Positions 25,215 to 36,800 of a stretch of DNA of 64,000 nt are shown here, piece after piece (position 1 is the first letter of the stretch; each line of letters starts with the position of its first letter). The notes under the pieces were generated by a model. The model had not been told where the DNA came from. It saw only the letters and a list, made by a program, of their open reading frames with translations, and searched no databases. The DNA is taken from assembly GCA_037893245.1 (NCBI GenBank), contig JBAIAA010000516.1:62001-126000 (forward strand). Direction: 5' to 3'. A program made the translations under genes and the position numbers. Origin of the DNA: Crossaster papposus (taxonomy: Eukaryota > Echinodermata > Asteroidea > Velatida > Solasteridae).

Positions 25215-27765
25215 ACGTTAACACACGCGTTTCAAATTCGCCATAGGTTTGTGCACACAATCCCCGCCCACAAATAAGGGCATGAAGGAAAGCATGCCCC
25301 GGGAAGGGGCTGGGTGTTAGGAGATAGAGGGGGGCCTCCAGGAATGGCAAAATTAGCAATTTGACCCGGGGCATGCTTTGTTAGTATTTTGTTTCGATTT
25401 TCTGAAAATTGTAACGTTAACACACGCGTTTCAAATTCGCCATAGGTTTGTGCACACAATCCCCGCCCACAAATAAGGGCATGAAGGAAAGCCTGCCCCG
25501 GGAAGGGGCTGGGTGTTAGGAGATAGAGGGGGGCCTCCAGGAATGGCAAAATTAGCAATTTGACCCTGGGCATGCTTTGTTAGTATTTTATTTCGATTTT
25601 CTGAAAATGTTAACGTTAACACACGCGTTTCAAATTCGCCATAGGTTTGTGCACACAATCCCCGCCCACAAATAAGGGCATGAAGGAAAGCATGCCCCGG
25701 GAAGGGGCTGGGTGTTAGGAGATAGAGGGGGGGCCTCCAGGAATGGCAAAATTAGCAATTTGACCCGGGGCATGCTTTGTTAGTATTTTATTTCGATTTT
25801 CTGAAAATGTTAACGTTAACACACGCGTTTCAAATTCGCCATAGGTTTGTGCACACAATCCCCGCCCACAAATAAGGGCATGAAGGAAAGCATGCCCTGG
25901 GAAGGGGCTGGGTGTTAGGAGATAGAGGGGGGCCTCCAGGAATGGCAAAATTTGCAATTTGACCCGGGGCATGCTTTGTTAGTATTTTATTTCGATTTTC
26001 TGAGAATTTTAACGTTAACACACGCGTTTCAAATTCGCCATAGGTTTGTGCACACAATCCACGCCCACAAATAAGGGCATAAAGGAAAGCATGCCCCGGG
26101 AAGGGGCTGGGTGTTAGGAGATAGAGGGGGGCCTCCAGGAATGGCAAAATTAGCAATTTGACCCGGGGCATGCTTTGTTAGTATTTTATTTCGATTTTCT
26201 GAACATTTTAACGTTAACACACGCGTTTCAAATTCGCCATAGGTTTGTGCACACAATCCCCGCCCACAAATAAGGGCATGAAGGAAAGCATGCCCCGGGA
26301 AGGGGCTGGGTGTTAGGAGATAGAGGGGGGCCTCCAGGAATGGCAAAATTAGCAATTTGACCCGGGGCATGCTTTGTTAGTATTTTATTTCGATTTTCTG
26401 AACATTTTAACGTTAACACACGCGTTTCAAATTCGCCATAGGTTTGTGCACACAATCCCCGCCCACAAATAAGGGCATGAAGGAAAGCATGCCCCGGGAA
26501 GGGGCTGGGTGTTAGGAGATAGAGGGGGGCCTCCAGGAATGGCAAAATTAGCAATTTGACCCGGGGCATGCTTTGTTAGTATTTTGTTTCGATTTTCTGA
26601 AAATTGTAACGTTAACACACGCGTTTCAAATTCGCCATAGGTTTGTGCACACAATCCCCGCCCACAAATAAGGGCATGAAGGAAAGCCTGCCCCGGGAAG
26701 GGGCTGGGTGTTAGGAGATAGAGGGGGGCCTCCAGGAATGGCAAAATTAGCAATTTGACCCTGGGCATGCTTTGTTAGTATTTTATTTCGATTTTCTGAA
26801 AATGTTAACGTTAACACACGCGTTTCAAATTCGCCATAGGTTTGTGCACACAATCCCCGCCCACAAATAAGGGCATGAAGGAAAGCATGCCCCGGGAAGG
26901 GGCTGGGTGTTAGGAGATAGAGGGGGGGCCTCCAGGAATGGCAAAATTAGCAATTTGACCCGGGGCATGCTTTGTTAGTATTTTATTTCGATTTTCTGAA
27001 AATGTTAACGTTAACACACGCGTTTCAAATTCGCCATAGGTTTGTGCACACAATCCCCGCCCACAAATAAGGGCATGAAGGAAAGCATGCCCTGGGAAGG
27101 GGCTGGGTGTTAGGAGATAGAGGGGGGCCTCCAGGAATGGCAAAATTTGCAATTTGACCCGGGGCATGCTTTGTTAGTATTTTATTTCGATTTTCTGAGA
27201 ATTTTAACGTTAACACACGCGTTTCAAATTCGCCATAGGTTTGTGCACACAATCCACGCCCACAAATAAGGGCATAAAGGAAAGCATGCCCCGGGAAGGG
27301 GCTGGGTGTTAGGAGATAGAGGGGGGCCTCCAGGAATGGCAAAATTAGCAATTTGACCCGGGGCATGCTTTGTTAGTATTTTATTTCGATTTTCTGAACA
27401 TTTTAACGTTAACACACGCGTTTCAAATTCGCCATAGGTTTGTGCACACAATCCCCGCCCACAAATAAGGGCATGAAGGAAAGCATGCCCCGGGAAGGGG
27501 CTGGGTGTTAGGAGATAGAGGGGGGCCTCCAGGAATGGCAAAATTAGCAATTTGACCCGGGGCATGCTTTGTTAGTATTTCATTTCGATTTTCTGAACAT
27601 TTTAACGTTAACACACGCGTTTCAAATTCGCCATAGGTTTGTGCACACAATCCCCGCCCACAAATAAGGGCATGAAGGAAAGCATGCCCCGGGAAGGGGC
27701 TGGGTGTTAGGAGATAGAGGGGGGCCTCCAGGAATGGCAAAATTAGCAATTTGACCCGGGGCATG
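25215..27765. repeat. 6-monomer tandem duplication, offset 1,195 bp
   Basis: Copies 25,215-26,409 and 26,410-27,604 (matching on to about 27,765) share GACCCTGGGCATGC at 25,562 and 26,757, a seven-G unit, GCCCTGGGAAGG at about 25,894 and 27,089, and GAGAATTTT at 26,002 and 27,197. One difference noted is CATTTCG for TATTTCG at about 27,580. The block ends with a unit lacking GCATGCATGC at 26,566 where the second copy has it at 27,761. The offset is six 199-bp units plus one extra G. Confidence 0.9.
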
Positions 27766-29760
27766 CATGCTTTGTTAGTATTTTGTTTCGATTTTCTGAA
27801 AATTGTAACGTTAACACACGCGTTTCAAATTCGCCATAGGTTTGTGCACACAATCCCCGCCCACAAATAAGGGCATGAAGGAAAGCCTGCCCCGGGAAGG
27901 GGCTGGGTGTTAGGAGATAGAGGGGGGCCTCCAGGAATGGCAAAATTAGCAATTTGACCCGGGCATGCTTTGTTAGTATTTTATTTCGATTTTCTGAAAA
28001 TTGTAACGTTAACACACGCGTTTCAAATTCGCCATAGGTTTGTGCACACAATCCCCGCCCACAAATAAGGGCATGAAGGAAAGCCTGCCCCGGGAAGGGG
28101 CTGGGTGTTAGGAGATAGAGGGGGGCCTCCAGGAATGGCAAAATTAGCAATTTGACCCGGGCATGCTTTGTTAGTATTTTATTTCGATTTTCTGAAAATT
28201 GTAACGTTAACACACGCGTTTCAAATTCGCCATAGGTTTGTGCACACAATCCCCGCCCACAAATAAGGGCATGAAGGAAAGCATGCCCCGGGAAGGGGTT
28301 GGGTGTTAGGAGATAGAGGGGGGCCTCCAGGAATGGCAAAATTAGCAATTTGACCCGGGGCATGCTTTGTTAGTATTTTGTTTCGATTTTCTGAAAATTG
28401 TAACGTTAACACGCGCGTTTCAAATTCGCCATAGGTTTGTGCACACAATCCCCGCCCACAAATAAGGGCATGAAGGAAAGCCTGCCCCGGGAAGGGGCTG
28501 GGTGTTAGGAGATAGAGGGGGGCCTCCAGGAATGGCAAAATTAGCAATTTGACCCGGGGCATGCAGTGTTAGTATTTTATTTCGATTTTCTGAAAATGTT
28601 AACGTTAACACACGCGTTTCAAATTCGCCATAGGTTTGTGCACACAATCCCCGCCCACAAATAAGGGCATGAAGGAAAGCATGCCCCGGGAAGGGGCTGG
28701 GTGTTAGGAGATAGAGGGGGGGCCTCCAGGAATGGCAAAATTAGCAATTTGACCCGGGGCATGCTTTGTTAGTATTTTATTTCGATTTTCTGAAAATTTT
28801 AACATTAACACACGCGTTTCAAATTCGCCATAGGTTTGTGCACACAATCCCCGCCCACAAATAAGGGCATGAAGGAAAGCATGCCCCGGGAAGGGGCTGG
28901 GTGTTAGGAGATAGAGGGGGGCCTCCAGGAATGGCAAAATTAGCAATTTGACCCGGGGCATGCTTTGTTAGTATTGTATTTCGATTTTCTGAATATTTTA
29001 ACGTTAACACACGCGTTTCAAATTCGCCATAGGTTTGTGCACACAATCCCCGCCCACAAATAAGGGCATGAAGGAAAGCATGCCCCGGGAAGGGGCTGGG
29101 AGTTAGGAGATAGATGGGGGCCTCCAGAAATGGCAAAATTAGCAATTTGACCCGGGGCATGCTTTGTTAGTATTTTATTTCGATTTTCTGAAAATGTTAA
29201 CGTTAACACACGCGTTTCAAATTCGCCATAGGTTTGTGCACACAATCCCCGCCCACAAATAAGGGCATGAAGGAAAGCATGCCCCGGGAAGGGGCTGGGT
29301 GTTAGGAGATAGAGGGGGGCCTCCAGGAATGGCAAAATTTGCAATTTGACCCGGGGCATGCTTTGTTAGTATTTTATTTCGATTTTCTGAAAATGTTAAC
29401 GTTAACACGCGCGTTTCAAATTCGCCATAGGTTTTTGCACACAATCCCCGCCCACAAATAAGGGCATGAAGGAAAGCATGCCCCGGGAAGGGGCTGGGTG
29501 TTAGGAGATAGAGGGGGGCCTCCAGGAATGGCAAAATTAGCAATTTGACCCGGGGCATGCTTTGTTAGTATAGTATTTCGATTTTCTGAAAATGTTAACG
29601 TTAACACGCGCGTTTCAAATTCGCCATAGGTTTGTGCACACAATCCCCGCCCACAAATAAGGGCATGAAGGAAAGCATGCCCCGTGAAGGGGCTGGGTGT
29701 TAGGAGATAGAGGGGGGCCTCCAGGAATGGCAAAATTAGCAATTTGACCCGGGGCATGCT

Positions 29761-30954
29761 TTGTTAGTATTTTATTTCGATTTTCTGAGAATTTTAACGT
29801 TAACACACGCGTTTCAAATTCGCCATAGGTTTGTGCACACAATCCACGCCCACAAATAAGGGCATAAAGGAAAGCATGCCCCGGGAAGGGGCTGGGTGTT
29901 AGGAGATAGAGGGGGGCCTCCAGGAATGGCAAAATTAGCAATTTGACCCGGGGCATGCTTTGTTAGTATTTTATTTCGATTTTCTGAACATTTTAACGTT
30001 AACACACGCGTTTCAAATTCGCCATAGGTTTGTGCACACAATCCCCGCCCACAAATAAGGGCATGAAGGAAAGCATGCCCCGGGAAGGGGCTGGGTGTTA
30101 GGAGATAGAGGGGGGCCTCCAGGAATGGCAAAATTAGCAATTTGACCCGGGGCATGCTTTGTTAGTATTTTATTTCGATTTTCTGAACATTTTAACGTTA
30201 ACACACGCGTTTCAAATTCGCCATAGGTTTGTGCACACAATCCCCGCCCACAAATAAGGGCATGAAGGAAAGCATGCCCCGGGAAGGGGCTGGGTGTTAG
30301 GAGATAGAGGGGGGCCTCCAGGAATGGCAAAATTAGCAATTTGACCCGGGGCATGCTTTGTTAGTATTTTATTTAGATTTTCTGAGAATTTTAACGTTAA
30401 CACACGCGTTTCAAATTCGCCATAGGTTTGTGCACACAATCCACGCCCACAAATAAGGGCATAAAGGAAAGCATGCCCCGGGAAGGGGCTGGGTGTTAGG
30501 AGATAGAGGGGGGCCTCCAGGAATGGCAAAATTAGCAATTTGACCCGGGGCATGCTTTGTTAGTATTTTATTTCGATTTTCTGAACATTTTAACGTTAAC
30601 ACACGCGTTTCAAATTCGCCATAGGTTTGTGCACACAATCCCCGCCCACAAATAAGGGCATGAAGGAAAGCATGCCCCGGGAAGGGGCTGGGTGTTAGGA
30701 GATAGAGGGGGGCCTCCAGGAATGGCAAAATTAGCAATTTGACCCGGGGCATGCTTTGTTAGTATTTTATTTCGATTTTCTGAACATTTTAACGTTAACA
30801 CACGCGTTTCAAATTCGCCATAGGTTTGTGCACACAATCCCCGCCCACAAATAAGGGCATGAAGGAAAGCATGCCCCGGGAAGGGGCTGGGTGTTAGGAG
30901 ATAGAGGGGGGCCTCCAGGAATGGCAAAATTAGCAATTTGACCCGGGGCATGCA
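29761..30954. repeat. Tandem trimer pair, 597-bp period
   Basis: Two adjacent trimers, 29,761-30,357 and 30,358-30,954, have the same order: a GAGAATTTT / AATCCACGCC / GGGCATAAAGG unit, then two AACATTTTAAC units. The second trimer has ATTTAGATT for ATTTCGATT at about 30,373 and ends in the GCATGCATGC unit at 30,948. The same three-unit cassette occurs at about 26.0-26.6, 27.2-27.8, 33.0-33.5 (first unit altered), 34.35-34.95 and 37.95-38.5 kb. Confidence 0.88.
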
Positions 30955-33884
30955 TGCTTTGTTAGTATTTTGTTTCGATTTTCTGAAAATTGTAACGTTA
31001 ACACACGCGTTTCAAATTCGCCATAGGTTTGTGCACACAATCCCCGCCCACAAATAAGGGCATGAAGGAAAGCCTGCCCCGGGAAGGGGCTGGGTGTTAG
31101 GAGATAGAGGGGGGCCTCCAGGAATGGCAAAATTAGCAATTTGACCCGGGCATGCTTTGTTAGTATTTTATTTCGATTTTCTGAAAATTGTAACGTTAAC
31201 ACACGCGTTTCAAATTCGCCATAGGTTTGTGCACACAATCCCCACCCACAAATAAGGGCATGAAGGAAAGCATGCCCCGGGAAGGGGCTGGGTGTTAGGA
31301 GATAGAGGGGGGCCTCCAGGAATGGCAAAATTAGCAATTTGACCCGGGGCATGCTTTGTTAGTATTTTGTTTCGATTTTCTGAAAATTGTAACGTTAACA
31401 CACGCGTTTCAAATTCGCCATAGGTTTGTGCACACAATCCCCGCCCACAAATAAGGGCATGAAGGAAAGCCTGCCCCGGGAAGGGGCTGGGTGTTAGGAG
31501 ATAGAGGGGGGCCTCCAGGAATGGCAAAATTAGCAATTTGACCCGGGGCATGCTTTGTTAGTATTTTATTTCGATTTTCTGAAAATGTTAACGATAACAC
31601 ACGCGTTTCAAATTCGCCATAGGTTTGTGCACACAATCCCCGCCCACAAATAAGGGCATGAAGGAAAGCATGCCCCGGGAAGGGGCTGGGTGTTAGGAGA
31701 TAGAGGGGGGGCCTCCAGGAATGGCAAAATTAGCAATTTGACCCGGGGCATGCTTTGTTAGTATTTTATTTCGATTTTCTGAAAATGTTAACGTTAACAC
31801 ACGCGTTTCAAATTCGCCATAGGTTTGAGCACACAATCCCCGCCCACAAATAAGGGCATGAAGGAAAGCATGCCCTGGGAAGGGGCTGGGTGTTAGGAGA
31901 TAGAGGGGGGCCTCCAGGAATGGCAAAATTTTCAATTTGACCCGGGGCATGCTTTGTTAGTATTTTATTTCGATTTTCTGAAAATGTTAACGTTAACACG
32001 CGCGTTTCAAATTCGCCATAGGTTTGTGCACACAATCCCCGCCCACAAATAAGGGCATGAAGGAAAGCATGCCCCGGGAAGGGGCTGGGTGTTAGGAGAT
32101 AGAGGGGGGCCTCCAGGAATGGCAAAATTAGCAATTTGACCCGGGGCATGCTTTGTTAGTATTTTATTTCGATTTTCTGAAAATGTTAACGTTAACACAC
32201 GCGTTTCAAATTCGCCATAGGTTTGTGCACACAATTCCCGCCCACAAATAAGGGCATTAAGGAAAGCATGCCCCGGGAAGGGGCTGGGTGTTAGGAGATA
32301 GAGGGGGGCCTCCAGGAATGGCAAAATTAGCAATTTGACCCGGGGCATGCTTTGTTAGTATTTTATTTCGATTTTCTGAAAATGTTAACGTTAACACGCG
32401 CGTTTCAAATTCGCCATAGGTTTGTGCACACAATCCCCGCCCACAAATAAGGGCATGAAGGAAAGCATGCCCCGGGAAGGGGCTGGGTGTTAGGAGATAG
32501 AGGGGGGCCTCCAGGAATGGCAAAATTAGCAATTTGACCCAGGCATGCTTTGTTAGTATTTTATTTCGATTTTCTGAAAATGTTAACGTTAACACACGCG
32601 TTTCAAATTCGCCATAGGTTTGTGCACACAATCCCCGCCCACAAATAAGGGCATTAAGGAAAGCATGCCCCGGGAAGGGGCTGGGTGTTAGGAGATAGAG
32701 GGGGGCTTCCAGGAATGGCAAAATTAGCAATTTGACCCGGGGCATACTTTGTTAGTATTTTATTTCGATTTTCTGAAAATGTTAACGTTAACACGCGCGT
32801 TTCAAATTCGCCATAGGTTTGTGCACACAATCCCCGCCCACAAATAAGGGCATGAAGGAAAGCATGCCCCGGGAAGGGGCTGGGTGTTAGGAGATAGAGA
32901 GGGGGCCTCCAGGAATGGCAAAATTAGCAATTTGACCCGGGGCATGCTTTGTTAGTATTTTATTTCGATTTTCTGAACATTTTAACGTTAACACACGCGT
33001 TTCAAATTCGCCATAGGTTTGTGCACACAATCCACGCCCACAAATAAGGGCATAAAGGAAAGCATGCCCTGGGAAGGGGCTGGGTGTTAGGAGATAGAGG
33101 GGGGCCTCCAGGAATGGCAAAATTAGCAATTTGACCCGGGGCATGCTTTGTTAGTATTTTATTTCGATTTTCTGAACATTTTAACGTTAACACACGCGTT
33201 TCAAATTCGCCATAGGTTTGTGCACACAATCCCCGCCCACAAATAAGGGCATGAAGGAAAGCATGCCCCGGGAAGGGGCTGGGTGTTAGGAGATAGAGGG
33301 GGGCCTCCAGGAATGGCAAAATTAGCAATTTGACCCGGGGCATGCTTTGTTAGTATTTTATTTCGATTTTCTGAACATTTTAACGTTAACACACGCGTTT
33401 CAAATTCGCCATAGGTTTGTGCACACAATCCCCGCCCACAAATAAGGGCATGAAGGAAAGCATGCCCCGGGAAGGGGCTGGGTGTTAGGAGATAGAGGGG
33501 GGCCTCCAGGAATGGCAAAATTAGCAATTTGACCCGGGGCATGCATGCTTTGTTAGTATTTTGTTTCGATTTTCTGAAAATGTTAACGTTAACACACGCG
33601 TTTCAAATTCGCCATAGGTTTGTGCACACAATCCCCGCCCACAAATAAGGGCATGAAGGAAAGCATGCCCCGGGAAGGGGCTGGGTGTTAGGAGATAGAG
33701 GGGGGCCTCCAGGAATGGCAAAATTTGCAATTTGACCCCGGGCATGCTTTGTTAGTATTTTATTTCGATTTTCTGAAAATGTTAACGTTAACACGCGCGT
33801 TTCAAATTCGCCATAGGTTTGTGCACACAATCCCCGCCCACAAATAAGGGCATGAAGGAATTCATGCCCCGGGAAGGGGCCGGG

Positions 33885-36800
33885 TGTTAGGAGATAGAGG
33901 GGGGCCTCCAGGAATGGCAAAATTAGCAATTTGACCCGGGGCATGCTTTGTTAGTATTTTATTTCGATTTTCTGAAAACGTTAACGTTAACACACGCGTT
34001 TCAAATTCGCCATAGGTTTGTGCACACAATCCCCGCCCACAAATAAGGGCATTAAGGAAAGCATGCCCCGGGAAGGGGCTGGGTGTTAGGAGATAGAGGG
34101 GGGCCTCCAGGAATGGCAAAATTAGCAATTTGACCCGGGGCATGCTTTGTTAGTATTTTATTTCGATTTTCTGAAAATGTTAACGTTAACACGCGCGTTT
34201 CAAATTCGCCATAGGTTTGTGCACACAATCCCCGCCAACAAATAAGGGCATGAAGGAAAGCATGCCCCGGGAAGGGGCTGGGTGTTAGGAGATAGAGGGG
34301 GGCCTCCAGGAATGGCAAAATTAGCAATTTGACCCGGGGCATGCTTTGTTAGTATTTTATTTCGATTTTCTGAGAATTTTAACGTTAACACACGCGTTTC
34401 AAATTCGCCATAGGTTTGTGCACACAATCCACGCCCACAAATAAGGGCATAAAGGAAAGCATGCCCCGGGAAGGGGCTGGGTGTTAGGAGATAGAGGGGG
34501 GCCTCCAGGAATGGCAAAATTAGCAATTTGACCCGGGGCATGCTCTGTTAGTATTTTATTTCGATTTTCTGAACATTTTAACGTTAACACACGCGTTTCA
34601 AATTCGCCATAGGTTTGTGCACACAATCCCCGCCCACAAATAAGGGCATGAAGGAAAGCATGCCCCGGGAAGGGGCTGGGTGTTAGGAGATAGAGGGGGG
34701 CCTCCAGGAATGGCAAAATTAGCAATTTGACCCGGGGCATGCTTTGTTAGTATTTTATTTCGATTTTCTGAACATTTTAACGTTAACACACGCGTTTCAA
34801 ATTCGCCATAGGTTTGTGCACACAATCCCCGCCCACAAATAAGGGCATGAAGGAAAGCATGCCCCGGGAAGGGGCTGGGTGTTAGGAGATAGAGGGGGGC
34901 CTCCAGGAATGGCAAAATTAGCAATTTGACCCGGGGCATCCATGCTTTGTTAGTATTTTGTTTCGATTTTCTGAAAATTGTAACGTTAACACACGCGTTT
35001 CAAATTCGCCATAGGTTTGTGCACACAATCCCCGCCCACAAATAAGGGCATGAAGGAAAGCCTGCCCCGGGAAGGGGCTGGGTGTTAGGAGATAGAGGGG
35101 GGCCTCCAGGAATGGCAAAATTAGCAATTTGACCCGGGGCATGCTTTGTTAGTATTTTATTTCGATTTTCTGAAAATGTTAACGTTAACACACGCGTTTC
35201 AAATTCGCCATAGGTTTGTGCATACAATCCCCGCCCACAAATAAGGGCATGAAGGAAAGCATGCCCCGGGAAGGGGCTGGGTGTTAGGAGATAGAGGGGG
35301 GCCTCCAGGAATGGCAAAATTAGCAATTTGACCCGGGGCATGCTTTGTTAGTATTTTATTTCGATTTTCTGAAAATTGTAACGTTAACACACGCGTTTCA
35401 AATTCGCCATAGGTTTGTGCACACAATCCCCGCCCACAAATAAGGGCATGAAGGAAAGCATGCCCCGGGAAGGGGCTGGGTGTTAGGAGATAGAGGGGGG
35501 CCTCCAGGAATGGCAAAATTAGCAATTTGACCCGGGGCATGCTTTGTTAGTATTTTATTTCGATTTTCTGAAAACTTTAACGTTAACACACGCGTTTCAA
35601 ATTCGCCATAGGTTTGTGCACACAATCCCCGCCCACAAATAAGGGCATGAAGGAAAGCATGCCCCGGGAAGGGGCTGGGTGTTAGGAGATAGAGGGGGGC
35701 CTCCAGGAATGGCAAAATTAGCAATTTGACCCGGGGCATGCTTTGTTAGTATTTTATTTCGATTTTCTGACCATTTTAACGTTAACACACGCGTTTCAAA
35801 TTCGCCATAGGTTTGTGCACACAATCCCCGCTCACAAATAAGGGCATGAAGGAAAGCATGCCCCGGGAAGGGGCTGGGTGTTAGGAGATAGAGGGGGGCC
35901 TCCAGGAATGGCAAAATTAGCAATTTGACCCGGGGCATACTTTGTTAGTATTTTATTTCGATTTTCTGAAAATGTTAACGTTAACACACGCGTTTCAAAT
36001 TCGCCATAGGTTTGTGCACACAATCCCCGCCCACAAATAAGGGCATGAAGGAAAGCATGCCCCGGGAAGGGGCTGGGTGTTAGGAGATAGAGGGGGGCCT
36101 CCAGGAATGGCAAAATTAGCAATTTGACCCGGGGCATGCATGCTTTGTTAGTATTTTGTTTCGATTTTCTGAAAATTGTAACGTTAACACACGCGTTTCA
36201 AATTCGCCATAGGTTTGTGCACACAATCCCCGCCCACAAATAAGGGCATAAAGGAAAGCCTGCCCCGGGAAGGGGCTGGGTGTTAGGAGATAGAGGGGGG
36301 CCTCCAGGAATGGCAAAATTAGCAATTTGACCCGGGCATGCTTTGTTAGTATTTTATTTCGATTTTCTGAAAATTGTAACGTTAACACACGCGTTTCAAA
36401 TTCGCCATAGGTTTGTGCACACAATCCCCGCCCACAAATAAGGGCATGAAGGAAAGCATGCCCCGGGAATGTGCTGGGTGTTAGGAGATAGAGGGGGGCC
36501 TCCAGGAATGGCAAAATTAGCAATTTGACCCGGGGCATGCTTTGTTAGTATTTTGTTTCGATTTTCTGAAAATTGTAACGTTAACACACGCGTTTCAAAT
36601 TCGCCATAGGTTTGTGCACACAATCCCCGCCCACAAATAAGGGCATGAAGGAAAGCCTGCCCCGGGAAGGGGCTGGGTGTTAGGAGATAGAGGGGGGCCT
36701 CCAGGAATGGCAAAATTAGCAATTTGACCCGGGGCATGCTTTGTTAGTTTTTTATTTCGATTTTCTGAAAATGTTAACGTTAACACACGCGTTTCAAATT

